Source: Puccinia triticina
Taxonomy: Eukaryota > Basidiomycota > Pucciniomycetes > Pucciniales > Pucciniaceae
Assembly: GCF_026914185.1 (NCBI RefSeq)
Contig: NC_070563.1
Location: 3,183,001-3,247,000 of the forward strand
DNA length: 64,000 nucleotides
Direction of reading: 5' to 3'
In this document: positions 1 through 11,365 of the stretch, piece after piece
How positions within the stretch are numbered: position 1 is the stretch's first letter
Layout of the letters: each line of letters opens with the position of its first letter
Notes under the pieces: generated by a model
Database searches by the model: none
What the model saw: the letters and a program-made list of their open reading frames with translations, nothing else
Told to the model about the DNA's origin: nothing
Program-made: the position numbers and the translations under genes

Positions 1-404
1 CAAGTGGGAGAAAGTCACCCATCAGACAGAGCCAGAATATTAGGAAAGACCCTGGATATTCATCACCTTTTCCTCCCTTCCCAATCCAGCATAACAACCC
101 CATCTTGGCATTAGCCACACATGTAATAACCATAGAGATTTCATCTTGGTTACCCCTTGTCCCCTTTGGTTTCAGCCCTTCCCTTTTCAGACTCTCATAT
201 GATATGTAAACCCTTTCTTCTGATGTTTCATTGTCTCTCCACATTCCAGCCTCATTCCAGAACTTTCCATCCCCATAACATTTTCAGCCTCAGCCCCTTG
301 ATTGAGAATTTTCACTGTTTCATATTTTCTTCCAACCACAACTCATCCCCATAATATTTTGTATATAGTCTGCCCTCTTTGGCCCTACCTTTTGTTCCCC
401 ATCA
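1..404. other. Non-coding stretch, nothing recognised
   Basis: AT-rich DNA with pyrimidine-rich runs. The short open frames here have low-complexity composition and no recognisable motif or splice logic. I see no gene. The last five bases (405-409, GATCC) are the left target duplication of the LTR that follows. Confidence 0.5.
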
Positions 405-409
405 GATCC

Positions 410-1217
410 TGTCCCAGCAATCCATATCACTGGTCACCATTCACTAGCCTAGCTTATGCCATCAAATCAGAGTGGACAAGCTTGATAAGTCTATGCCAAA
501 TATATCAGGTTGGACAGACTTTACATTACCTTTACCTTGCTATTAGATTAGTAGAAAGTAAACCCTTAGACATACCTCAAGAATCTCCATAGCCACACCT
601 TCCCTTAAGAGTCCATACTCTTATATTATTTTTCTTGTTCCCCTGAGAGGCAGCCCTTCAAGCACCAAATCCCTCTCAAGCTCTATTCTTCCCTCAGAGT
701 AGTTCCACAGCGGAATCCAGGAGGTGCTGCACACCTGTCTGCAGCTCCCAGTGGACAACCTGATGTATGTACCCTCTTTTCCTTCTTCTGCTGCCTTTTT
801 CTTGCTTGGGAGGCGGCTGAAACTTTCGGTAGTGGTGGCGGCGGCGACAAGCAGGACAAGAGAGGGCAATCTGAGTGAGCTGAGAATTGGCATCTGTTGG
901 CCCTGCAGTTTCCCCTGGCGGCAAATCCAAAGCACTCGGCAATGCCGGTCTGTCCCTCCCCCCTCTTTCTACTTGCTTTCTCTTGACATGGGATGCTCAT
1001 CTGGCTGGGTTTTTTTTCTAGGAAGAGCTAATGCTGTATCTTGTTGCTTCAGTCTGTCATTCATAGCCGATATCACGCGCAAGGCGTTCCAGAGGAATGA
1101 ACAAGATTATAAATTAGAAGCCGTTCTATTCCTTTCTTTGCTACATCTGTACTGCAGCAACATCTTGCAGCCGGTGTAGCTAGAAGAGCATAGAGCTTGG
1201 TATCACCACCGCTGACA
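410..1217 (+). mobile_element. Solo LTR, about 808 bp, with GATCC target duplication
   Basis: The segment begins TGTCCCAGC and ends CCGCTGACA, the TG...CA termini of an LTR. It is flanked by the 5-bp direct repeat GATCC (405-409 and 1218-1222), as left by a retroviral-type integrase. The last 50 bases or so (GCAGCCGG..., GTATCACCACCGCTGACA) match the end of the LTR at 19747-20748, apart from C-to-T or G-to-A changes at CpG sites, so the two belong to related families. No internal retroelement coding lies next to it, so it is best read as a solo LTR left by LTR-LTR recombination. A 151-codon open frame inside (724-1179) shows no motif and is treated as LTR sequence. The left boundary rests on the TSD and TG only. 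Confidence 0.55.
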
Positions 1218-1496
1218 GATCCTAAGTTGTTAGATTGCAGAATGATGAAGCTGTCTGGATCTCCATCCTCTCAAACTATGAGTGTGCAATCCGTGACACA
1301 TGTGTGACAACTGGATACATAGAGGAAGGAATACTTCTTGATTGAGCCTGAGCAAAACAATTTGAGCTTGAGAAGAGATTACATTCAAGTAAAATAATCA
1401 AGAGAATATTAAACCATGTTGGAAGAGATCAGGTTGAGATGGGGGAGTTTCCTGGTGGCCTGGGCTGGGGAGATCACAGAGGTACAGAATTACACC

Positions 1497-1524
1497 CTGC
1501 AGCGGCGCAGCCGCCTTGTCCTCT
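1497..1524. repeat. Dispersed hairpin motif CTGCAGCGGC..GCCGCC, copy 1
   Basis: CTGCAGCGGCGCAGCCGCC forms a GC stem and is followed by TTGTCCTCTA. Near-identical words occur at 6721-6748, 31808-31830 and 32833-32862. The 6.7-kb and 32.8-kb copies share the longer form ending TTGGCCTCTAG, so this is a real dispersed family, perhaps an element end. Confidence 0.5.
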
Positions 1525-1696
1525 ATTTTTTTTAATAGGGTGAAACTCTGAGTTAAGTCAAGGTTGGACTGCAGTGCCACTCCAGTTTGTCCAGATATCC
1601 TTGCCTCCTCACAAAAATGATCTGGTGAATTTTACTTTTCAAAATTCACATGTGCACATGCAAGTGAACTTTTTTGCACTTTGCTAATAGTCACCT

Positions 1697-1862
1697 TGAT
1701 GTACACGTGTACATTCATGTGGAAATATCACAGGATGGGCCTTTCATGTCCACATGAAAAGTAAAACCTTTGTGTTGAGACACCAATTGTCCCCCTGATG
1801 TACGCGAGTACATGAGGGGGACAATATCACAGGCTGGGCCTTTCACATCTCCATGAAAAGGA
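1697..1862. repeat. Two diverged tandem units with internal palindromes
   Basis: Two units about 95 bp apart share GATGTAC.CG.GTACAT, then ATCACAGG.TGGGCCTTTC and CATGAAAAG. The second unit contains a near-perfect inverted repeat at about 1789-1826 (TTGTCCCCCTGATGTAC facing GTACAT.AGGGGGACAA). No coding is seen. The remaining DNA from 1863 to 2567 also shows no supportable gene. Confidence 0.5.
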
Positions 1863-2567
1863 CACACTGGTCATGGAGCCAAGAAAGGCCTATATTCTGG
1901 ATGAGTTCTGGATGAATTCTAGATTAGTTCTGGATTATTTCTTGGCAAGTTATGGTTTATTTCAGGCTGATTTACAACTGGTTTCCACAGCTGACTTCCA
2001 TTATTTTTCATACCTATCCAATTTTCATTCACCAAAGGGCTCCAGCACAGTTATAGAAAAAAGTTACAGTAGGGCACTCCCTGGGGAGTGGGAAAATATC
2101 TCCCCTGGTGATTAGGCAGCGCCAGAGAAACATCCCTGACAAAATGTCTAAGCTAGGCCCAAAAGAAAGGATCTAATCCTGGCCGAGTAAGCACAGAAAA
2201 CAAGGAGGACTGAGCGACATCAATGACGCTGACCACAAGCACTCAGAACAGATACTAGCAGCGGCATTTCACGACCAAGACCCTATTCCTTTCTTACTCA
2301 ACAGGAGAACTCATCTCCCCAAACAACTTAAGCAGAGGCTCCTCAACCTGCTTTCAGGTAACAATTAATTTCTTTCACAAATCATAAATTGTTACAAATA
2401 TTTGTCTAGAAGATAAGAAGTGGAACCTGTTATTAATGAAATAAATAAACCTTCAGACCTTCAAATTTTCTCAAGGACAAGATGATCACATTGTATTTCA
2501 GGATGATGAATATTCAATGTCACATCAGTACCCAATAAGATAAGGGTCAGCCTAAATGCACTCAAAA

Positions 2568-2905
2568 AACCCAAAATCACTCCAAAAGTGAGTGTATGGA
2601 GTGTGAAATCCAATGATTGTTGGAGTACAGACTAGAGTACTCCAAGTCAATTGGAGTGCAGAACCGGGGACTCAAGATTCTTTGGAGTGCACCACAAAGA
2701 ACTCCAGTGGCCAGGAAATGTAATGAGTGCCCATGAGTCTCACTCCATCAGATTGGAGTGCATTCCCCCAGAACTCTATTCCTGATATTTCTCCTCATCA
2801 AAAGGGCAGTGCAGTACTGTGCACTCCAGCCAGAGCTGGAGTGCCTACAACTTAAACCCCATACATATCTGATGTCCAACAATGATCAAGCAGGGTATAC
2901 TCCAG
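2568..2905. repeat. GGAGTGCA/TGCACTCC minisatellite
   Basis: The word TGGAGTGCA and its complement TGCACTCCA recur at irregular 20-45 bp spacing, often facing each other as small inverted repeats. The same family occurs at 7252-7585 and 43608-43700, and once near 31505. The open frames here are artefacts of the repeat. Confidence 0.6.
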
Positions 2906-3990
2906 GATGTTGCTATGTACACACACACACCACTCAATGCCGGCTGCCACCTCCTGATCTCCATGACCGGTGTGGAACTACTCAAAGGGGGGGAATAGAG
3001 CTTGGAAGGGAGATGGACAGCAACACTAGTACTAATGTAAGCTATGCAAGGGTGCTGGTGAGGCTGCATTCCTGACTAATGCTGAGGGCATGAGAGTAAA
3101 AATAAGAAAAGAAACAACATTGTGGCTGATTTCTATCTGATCTTAGGAGCTAGTACTATGAGCTTAACTACTATTTGGCTACTGAGGATGAGAGAGTTGG
3201 GGTAATGATTGATGATGGGGAAGCAATGGAAATGGTTCAATAGCAATAGTGAGTTCAGAGGTGCAATGGGCAATGTTCAATAGCAATGATTGAGGGGCAA
3301 TAGCAATGATTTCAATAAGCAAATGGGTGATGATGAATTTCTACTATAATTTCTGCACAATCTTCACTGGGGAATCTACAAGTGGGGGGGAAACAGTCTG
3401 TCTTATGTTCAGCTGAAGGATGAGAAATCCAGATGAATTCTGCCTATGGGAAGAAAGATTTTACAAATGGGGAAGATGATGTGAATATAGTAACAACTTG
3501 TAATGATGAGCACTACTGAAAGAGGTAAGCACAGATCCAATGATGTAATGTGTACAATAGGCATAGTACATGATGAGCAATGTATGTAAAGGGTTTAATA
3601 TGCAAGAAGATATCTGTAAAAGGAATTTACTATAATGATTTAAGTAATTTACTAATGAAATGAGTGTTTTAACTAATGAAGACTGTAGGTTTTATGTAAA
3701 TCTTATATCCTTTATCCAAGTTTCTTAAATCCACACAAACGTGGAAACCTAGATCTAAGTTTTGGCGTATTTATAATTTAAAAAATAACACAACAGAAGA
3801 GCACACAATTTGGACAATATACACAGCAGTTCAAAATATCCCCAAAGACCCAAAGGCCCTATGGATGACCCTCCAGCTGTGCCAGCACAACAAGCAAAAA
3901 AGGGCCGGTTGTGAGAAACTCTGTGAAAGAGCTGTCAAGGAGGGGCCTAATCAAGCAACTAGGGGGCTTCCAGGGAGGGGGCGGACGAAA
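2906..3990. other. Non-coding AT-rich DNA
   Basis: No gene is seen. There is a CA run near 2920 and a degenerate simple repeat of TTCAATAGCAAT/CAATGATT type at about 3230-3330. The remainder is AT-rich with frequent stops in all frames. Confidence 0.4.
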
Positions 3991-5720
3991 CCGGAACCCC
4001 TGGGGGACATTCCTTCTGGACATGGTGGCCTCTTTATATGCCCGCTGAACCTCTTGCCACTGGGTACATCAGCCGCACTTGTTTCCGCGGCTATGCCGTT
4101 GCCAGCTCAACTGAACGCCAAAAACCAAAGCAGCCACAACAAACCGTCTCCACCGCCGCGGCCATCCGCCAATCAGCTTTTGGAAACTATTGCCATCATC
4201 CCTCTCTCGACAGCAGTTTTCTTCTTGACCATCACCGGAATCCAGGCGAGATGTTGCCCCCAATCGTTTGCATAGTTTTAATACGGTAAGTTATCTCTTG
4301 CATTCATCTAACTCAGAGCCCGTATTCCATGCTGGCTTAGATGCTAATATTTTAGAATTCTCTTCCACCGGGGGTATTCACAGACTCAGTGTTCTGTCTC
4401 GTCAACTCCTTGTACCCGGTCCATGTCACCAAAGGGTCGAACTACGACTTCTATCAAAACCACATCTCATTGATAAGCTTCATCTACCATGTCCGCAGCA
4501 AACACGAACTGAAGGGATAGAAAAGAGGAAGAAGAATTGCGCCAGCGTGTCGTCGTTGGGGCAGGGGCCGGGGCTTGTTGGTCTGCCATCTCAAAACTAT
4601 CACCATTTGCGCGCGATTAATTTATGCGATAGTCTATCTGCCCATCACAAATGCAAGAAGAACGCTCACTCGAGTTGAATATAGCTTGAAATTCGACCAT
4701 CTGAACGGCCGTTTCAAACGTCTCTCTAACCTCCTCGGCTGCGGGATTTCTTTCGCTCTACAGGATGTCTATCCCGCTGGAAACTTCGAACTCGCCGTCG
4801 GTATCTTCAACTTTATGAAATTTCTCAGGGTAATCATCCCGCGTTGGATTTAATCATCCGATATCGAAGAACAGCAAGAACAAGACAAAGTGGATCAGGA
4901 GGAACTCTCCGATATTACGCGAATTCTTAGCGAACTAACACCGGTCCCCCGTCTGCTGAAGAATCATGCTGATCAAGGGCAGCCGGGTCAGGGCAGTCAA
5001 AGAAGTCCTGAAGCGGAAGATTGCAACGATGGACAAGCAGCTACGAGACAACAAGGAGGTCATGAGTCTGTCCTCGAGCGAGTCGAAGTGGTCAATCAGG
5101 GCGATTGGTCTATTGTGGAGCATGGGGCTATTCAAGTCTTTTCTCCTCTACTACCATCCTTGTGCAAGTTGTTTGTCTTGGAATTCATCGGGCTAGCCAG
5201 TCAACTCTTTTTTTTTTTTGCCCTGGGTGGGGAGCACAGATAACTCGGAGAAGGCAGCTGGGCAGGACTATAGCCTTGTGGGAATCCTCCGCGTGCCCAT
5301 CCCTCTCACATGCACCCAACCAGAACTCATCGGCCGGGTCCTGCCCTCAAACTCCCTCTGATCTCGTCCATGGTCATGCCTGGCTGATTCTGCTCTCAAG
5401 CCCAACTCATCTACATTCAAACCACACGAGATCCGTCAAGCTCCCGACATGATCATCGACACCAAACGCCTGGTTCTGCTGTCCTCGCCTCCTCGTTCAC
5501 CTCCCCAACCAAATAAACCCCCGTCCTCGCCCACTACGCGCTCTCCTCTCCCACCGCCCTTCTCCGGGGAAAAGCAGACAAAGGGGGATCAATATTTGAC
5601 CCAGTTCAGCCATCTCCACACACGACGCAGGCCTGTTCAACCGGGTCATCGCCCGCGAGATTGTCCACCATCCTTTCCCCTCCGACCTCTTAGACGCGAC
5701 GGTGGAGCTTGCTGAACGGG
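3991..5720 (+). pseudogene. Possible decayed or finely split gene, unidentified
   Basis: GC and codon texture rise here on the plus strand. Several short open stretches read like protein: residues around VNSLYPVHVTKGSNYDFY near 4400-4470, a hydrophobic stretch ending FNFMKFLRVIIPRW near 4800-4850, a charged helix VKEVLKRKIATMDKQLRDN near 5000-5050, and LLDATVELAEREIKNEYC just before 5740. Frames switch between them, and some switches coincide with possible GT...AG introns (for example GTAAGTTATC at about 4285), but I could not assemble one continuous coding sequence. It may be a real multi-exon gene that I cannot splice by eye or a broken one. I do not recognise a family and assign no function. 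Confidence 0.2.
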
Positions 5721-6155
5721 AAATTAAAAATGAATACTGCTTAAGAAGGTGACCTCTCCTTTCTTCTTCTATCCTTTCATCCTTGCCTCATGTGTGTAGG
5801 TTGCCCACTCCCAATTTTCCATTTGATATATGCATTCCTGGTTTGTCTATGAAGATTCTGCTTGGGAAAATTGCTCCTTTTGAAGTAGTACTGAAGTGAG
5901 CCAAGCAAGTTGATCAAGAATTACTTTGCAATTTTTTCCTTTTACTTTCTCATGATGTTTTTGTTTGTGCCTTTGAGGCAAAAATTTTGTTGAATGAACA
6001 TGAGGGGTCAGCAAGTAAGCTTATGGTATAGCTATACAAAAGAATTAAATAACATAAACCAAATCCAACAGCCTGTGATCCATCAAAAAAAAGTTTTTGT
6101 TTTTCAGTTATGTATCCAAGATGATACCATTTTGCAGAGTATAGCTGGGCATATA

Positions 6156-6312
6156 TGGTGTTCAAACTTGCATAAGATTTTTTTACATAAAATCATAAAC
6201 TGAAATTTTGGCTGGGAGATGTCACTTTAAGTTTTATGCACACTGACATCTCCCAGCCAAAATTGGCTTTATGATTTTATGTAAACCGTGACATATGCAA
6301 TTTTGAACACCA
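6156..6312. mobile_element. Foldback MITE with TA flanks (Tc1/mariner type)
   Basis: Two arms of about 70-75 bp are inverted copies (TGGTGTTCAAACTTGCATAA facing TATGCAATTTTGAACACCA) around a short loop near 6225-6245. The element is flanked by TA on both sides (6154-6155 and 6313-6314), the usual Tc1/mariner target duplication. It has no coding capacity. The right arm has a few substitutions, so it is not recent. Flanking DNA at 5721-6155 shows no gene. Confidence 0.55.
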
Positions 6313-6954
6313 TAATAATATCAAGCATGAATTCTACAGGTGCCAGCCAAACTTTATCTCAAGTCATAATAGACATATACAAGCAACTCAGAAGTCACTT
6401 ACACAAGATTGAGCCCTTGTGTGCCCACAGTGGCTGTGGCACAACTTGCCAACAAGCACTTTAAGCTAAGAGAGTTCAAGACTACAAGCAGGTCTTAGAA
6501 AATTTGAAATGATGAACAGATATTTTCAGGCCAGGGAAGGAATGATTATTGTTTAAAAGGATGGGTAGACTAGAGGGGGGTAAAAAATGCAGTGATAACC
6601 TGGTGTGTCTGATGTATCTGTATGGACTGATACTGGGGGGCTTTGTGGGTGGGGGCATAAAGTTTGAATGGTGGGTAGTGAGATTAAACACAGAAGGTGG
6701 GTCAACTGAACCTAAATTTTGCAGCGGCAAAGCCGCCTTGGCCTCTAGTAACTATTGAACCATTGAAGATAAAGGGGTACTATGTTTGAGTGACTATAGG
6801 TGAAATGAGGTGTAGAATCTGAATATGCAATAATAATGAAGTATTTGTGAAGGGTTATGGGGTAATAGACAGTTTAATGATGAAGATATGTAAAAGAAGA
6901 TACTAAAATACTACTTGTGGCTTGGGATGGAGCACCACACCAGTAAAGACCGGC
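6313..6954. other. Non-coding DNA with hairpin motif copy 2 at 6721-6748
   Basis: No supportable gene. GCAGCGGCAAAGCCGCCTTG followed by GCCTCTAG at 6721-6748 is the second copy of the dispersed hairpin motif. Confidence 0.4.
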
Positions 6955-7251
6955 ATCAAGTGGATTGATATCTCCTCTTAATGACTGGTCTGTTGAGGGT
7001 AATCACACCTCTGGTTGGCCACTGGGTGGGGTGCGTACATGGCTTGATGGTTGGTTGTCAAGTGGAGTACAAATCCCACTTGCTGGCCGGGTGTGATGAC
7101 GGCAAAGACTGGTCATCTTGATGAGATGTTTTTCCCCGCAGTGACCAGCACCAAATGGTCATTGAGGGTGTATTCCACTTGATGGCTGGTCAGTGTACTC
7201 TACTCAATGGCCAGTCATCAAGTGGGGTGTGCCCTGCTTGATGGCTATGTG
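6955..7251. repeat. Degenerate GATGACCGG/CCGGTCATC hairpin minisatellite
   Basis: Diverged units pair CTTGATGGCTGG or CTCAATGGCC with CAGTCATCAAGTGG, making small hairpins. This is the same family as the well-ordered 43-bp array at 43105-43480 and those near 31240, 37090 and 59210. It passes directly into a GGAGTGCA array on the right, an arrangement repeated at 43 kb. Confidence 0.55.
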
Positions 7252-7585
7252 CTGTGGGCACTCCAAAAAAAGGAGACTTGGAGTGCACCCCAATGCACTC
7301 CATTTGGTATTTGGCTGCTGGAGTGCAAATCCATAATCCTTCACTGAAAGGGTGGAGTGCTTGGGCTTGCACTCCATTTTTATTTGGAATGCATCTAGCT
7401 GCACTCCCCTATTTTGGTTAATTTTGGAGTACCCAGTTGTATACTCCAATAAACATGGAGTGCCCATCTAGGGACTCCATGTTTTTGGAGTACTAAATCA
7501 AGGCACTCCAACTTTTTTGGAGGGCTGGCCCCCTAAAGCCAGAAATGTGGAGTGCACAAAGTAAAAGTTTGGAGTGCATTTAGGT
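7252..7585. repeat. GGAGTGCA/TGCACTCC minisatellite
   Basis: About a dozen copies of GGAGTGC or GCACTCC alternate in orientation at 20-50 bp spacing. It is the second locus of this family and is adjacent to the GATGACC hairpin array. It is non-coding, and 7586-7843 shows no gene. Confidence 0.6.
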
Positions 7586-7843
7586 TGACCCAAAGATAAA
7601 AGTGCTCAACAAGTTAAGTAACACTCAAATAGCTGATAAATCTTACTGAACAGCTCTATATACTGCACTTTTAATTTTGAATGCATGTTCCAGATGATAA
7701 CTGGCTATAATGATGAGCAAGAGTAGGGTATATAATTGAGAGAAAAAGGCAGAGTTTTTGGGGATGAGTAATATAAATGAGTGAATATCCAGGTAGTACC
7801 ACCATCTTTTGTAGGGGAGAAGAGATCAACACTGAGCAGATCT

Positions 7844-8924
7844 TTAACTTATTGATAGTGATTCCAAGGAGGGCACTAGTGCAGCTTCCCGGTCCTTGAC
7901 CTGGTTTGTGTAGAATTTTAACAACTTCACCATCAATGTATGTTCATACTTGAATAAAAAGCATTCGGGGTGAACTGTGACAGATTTCATGAGTCCAGCA
8001 GCTTGCTCTTGAATAATAGGCCTATCATCACATTTCGTCAAGAAATAGAGCATAGCTATTGTGAGTACTCTAGTCTGAGCAGATAGGTCGGTTGCTGGTT
8101 TAATTGAGAAGATTTCTCCGATGGTCGGGCCTAGATTTTCAAAGATAAATTGCCAGTCGCATTTGTATATTGCTGTTCCCAGAACTGTCAACCTTGGTTC
8201 ATCGATTAGCAGCTTCCCAAGATCTTCCCATTTACCTGAGCAATATAAAGATTTATGTATATTACAAAACATGATCAGAATCACAATGACATTTCCACTT
8301 TAAATTTTTTTTGATGTGAATTTTGAATTACTAACAAAAATTAAGATGCAGACCGGTCTGAGGGAAGTAGACCGCTGAAAGATGATTTTTTTTCCCCATG
8401 AAATAGGAGTAGAATACGAATGAATACCTGTGAGTAAATGTCACCCAGAAAGAAGAAGGAATATAGTTGTAACCACAAACCCCGTGCCCATTGATCACCC
8501 ATCTCCGCCTCCCAGATACCGGATAATTGGTTTGTGATTTGGCCCAACATGCCACTGATTCTATCCTTGACATGCAGGTTGGCGTGATACCTCAGCAAGA
8601 GAGTATAAAAAGTGTAGACAATTGAAACAGAAATCTCGTGATGTCTTTGAACGGCATCAACTACATGGGCGAGTGACTGGCACCATCCCTCCAGATGTTC
8701 AAGAGACACGGGTTGATAGACCACAAGATAGGTTAACACTTGATTCACAAGGTTTTTCTGTTGCAAGTTGATGTCTTTGATTTGAGGGAGGTTCTCGTCA
8801 TAGCGGGTATCGATTCAACCGCTGAATTGAGTGTTGAAATAGTCAATTGCTTGTTCATGAGGGTAGGTCAAAACTGAGGGGTTAAGAGGCAAAGTCGGAC
8901 AAGTAAGTGGCGGCACGGAGGATG
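7844..8924 (-). pseudogene. Helix-rich protein gene with in-frame stop, unidentified
   Basis: The minus strand holds two protein-like exons. The upstream one reads from about 8924 (after a TTACAG acceptor) through a stretch rich in Leu, His and Val typical of alpha-helical repeat proteins. It ends near 8431 at a CAG|GTATTC donor. The downstream exon (about 8240-7844) continues in the same style and ends at a stop at 7844-7846. An in-frame TGA at 8815-8817 interrupts the first exon, and the splice phase between the two exons does not close in my reading. The gene therefore looks broken, or a small intron is mis-seen. At its 5' end it abuts the GC-rich block, which may have truncated it. I do not recognise the family. 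Exportin-like or other HEAT-type proteins were considered without a decisive motif. Confidence 0.35.
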
Positions 8925-9808
8925 CTGTAAAGGTTTGAACCTTGTAAGTACACACCGGGACAAGTGGGTCGCCCACCGATTGTCCTCCGTGGCGCCCGGC
9001 TGCCTCTGCAAGAGATTTACGCCAGCATGTCGTGATTTTGCCACATGTAGGCTGGGCGTCGCCACCCACCGTTCATATGTCGTACAGGTCAGGCGCCCCC
9101 CATACGACCATTGGACGACACCTATGACTTGCGACGCAGAGGCGTGTGGCAAAATCATGACGGGTGCACGCCCGCTGAGGTCGTTCGCATGATGCCTGCA
9201 GGGCGGGCGGCTGGCCGCATGATGACATGGGCTCTGTCCTCTTGGGGGGCGGGTGGCGGGTGGCTCTCCCCCCGCCTGGGGGCCGTAGGTTAGGCTGTCT
9301 TTTGGGCGGCGTGTGGGCTGACTGATTTGGCTTCCCATTGACGCATGCCAGGGCGCCTGATGCCTGGCTGATTCCCGTCGGGTAGGGCGTAGGCGGGCCC
9401 GATAGAGGGCGGGGCCAAGGGAGCTGGTGAGCTGGCCATCTGGGGCCTGGCGGCCCGCCGGGGGCCAGCGGCTGCGACATCGGGCACGACGATGGGGGAT
9501 GGTCACCCACGGCGCCGGGCGAAAGGCCGGGAGGACCACTTGGGCTCCGTCAGCCGTTTGGCGTCGGCCAGTCACCGGCAGAACAGCCGCAGCCGACTGG
9601 GAGGGGGCTCAGGGGGCTATGTTAATCACGCTGGATTGCCAATGATTGGCTGGAATCTCTTTCATTTCACAGATCACTGGGGTACAAATTATGCTACGTA
9701 AGGGGCTATCTTCAGATGGGGAGCATAGGGGGAGCATAGGGGGAGCAGAGGGGGGACTGCATGGCGGAGGTCGTGGGAGGTCGTGTCATGATTGCCGGGC
9801 TGGAGTGT
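8925..9808. other. GC-rich non-coding segment
   Basis: GC content jumps sharply here. Long open frames exist on both strands, but they are Arg/Pro/Gly-rich products of high GC, with no motif. An imperfect inverted repeat is visible (GTCGTGATTTTGCCACA near 9030 facing TGTGGCAAAATCATGAC near 9145). The segment is downstream of the gene at 9809-11365 and may belong to the same large transposon. Confidence 0.4.
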
Positions 9809-11365
9809 TCATGCCATAAGCGCCACCTGCGCAGTCACCTCGGCATCAGTTGGGCACCGGCAGCTGAGCTTGTCGACCTCATCTACCAGGGGGGAAGAGG
9901 CGAACATCTCGTGATCCTTCTCAACTACAAGTACGGTCCACCTGATAGGGTACGCAACGTCAGCTGCGGAGTCGCGGACATAGTGACTCAGACTAGACAA
10001 CTTACGCATTCACATAATCTTTGCTTCGTGGTCTGTTGGCGTTGAGCTGCGCGTCAATCTGATCCCAATGCGAGATCGTCCTTGCGGCGGGGTCGAAATG
10101 ATTCGACATGGTCGCCAGTCATATGTACGCGAATCGCGCCTTCAGTTGGGGGTTGTGTGCCAGCGTGGTGTCGACTTGTGTATCCGTGACTCTGGTGGTT
10201 GTACCCATTAAGAACCTCCACAGCTCACGGGCATAGTCATCTAAGGTTGGGATCGCGGGCAGGACGGTGTGTCCATGACTGAGGACAACGCCGGTGAGCG
10301 CATGATTGCGCACCATGTATCGGACATTTTTTATCTGCCTCCTCACCTCAGTTTGGACATGATTGAGGGCCGCGCGTTCGTGTTTTAAAAATTGCGGTGG
10401 GAAGTGGGTGCGCTGGTATTGAGCGGGCCGTTGGCGAAGTGAGTTCTGGAGGGGATGAGCGGGAGGCGGGTTCAGTATTCGCGGACTAGGTCAAAAGGTG
10501 ATTTACTCACCATGACCATGCGGAATACAGAACGTTCTTGGGTGTCTCTGGCGTACGCTTTGACATTGCTGATCATCATGGCGTCGCGGGCCGCTTCTCG
10601 CATGAATTCCTGGGTCCTGGGTAATATGGTGGATGTTAGTGCGGGCGGGAGATGCGTTGGGGAGCAGGGGGCGGGGGGTTGACTGACCTTGACAGCTGGG
10701 AGATACTCAAATATTCGGACTTGATCCGCCTGGCTGAGGACAATGGGGCGGGCAGCCTCCCCCGCGGGAGGGGCGCCGGGGTTGTTTCGCTGAAGGATGG
10801 CTCCAAGCATGGAGAATAACATGCTGTTTTGTTCTGCCTGAGGCATCTGTCATGGGCACACGCGGGAGTAGGGGTGTGGGGAAGGACGGATGTTGCTCGT
10901 CAGCGGGGAGGGGGCCAAAGGATGGGCGGGAATGCCAGGGGTAGGATAAGGGGTGGGGCAGGCTTGGGAGACGATAAGGTGGGAGGAGGGGCAGGTTGTC
11001 TGGTTCTCATACCAATTCAAAATGAGTGGCCAGATCGGCCGAAAGCGGGACAACTGCGAAGTGAGCATATATCTGATTGGCTGGTGTCATGGGGATTGGG
11101 TCGAGGCCGTCATCGGGAAGTTCGCCATCGGGGACCGCCGGGGTCCTGTGAGCAAAGGGATTAAATGGGGGCCTGGGGGCGGGCGGGCCCTCTTCGCGGC
11201 GCTGTCTTTGAGTTGGGCGTTCATCGTCGGCTGCGGACAAGGACAGGTGAGGTCCTTTCAAACTGGCGGGGTGGTTGGGGTAGTGCACTCACAATCATCA
11301 TCGTCTTGAGGATCCGGGCGGCGGCCCGGGGCAGGTGGAGTGGCCTGAATTGGCACAAAGGACAT
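9809..11365 (-). CDS. Six-exon gene of unknown function, one in-frame TGA
   Basis: I read six exons on the minus strand: 11365-11293, 11230-11013, 10846-10688, 10609-10511, 10445-10006 and 9941-9809. Donors are GTGAGT, GTATGA, GTCAGT, GTGAGT and GTAAGT; all acceptors are AG. Every phase closes and the sum is 1122 nt (373 residues plus stop), strong evidence of a real gene. The start is ATG at 11365. The N-terminus has an acidic run (PQDDDDSDDER) followed by a basic and proline-rich part. The middle and C-terminus are globular and helix-like, with Trp-containing segments (ARELWRFLMG, ISHWDQIDAQL). One in-frame TGA at 10121-10119 interrupts exon 5, with coding continuing in the same frame. It lies downstream of, and in the same direction as, the transposon gene at 11.9-14.4 kb within one GC-rich block, so it may be a transposon accessory gene. 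I do not recognise the family. Confidence 0.55.

Noticed and set aside
724..1179. 151-codon frame as a gene
   Set aside because: It falls inside a TG...CA segment with a perfect 5-bp duplication and has no recognisable domain, so LTR sequence is the better explanation.
8868..9575. 235-codon Arg/Pro-rich open frame on the minus strand
   Set aside because: Typical by-product of GC-rich DNA; overlapping frames on both strands are equally long and none has a motif.
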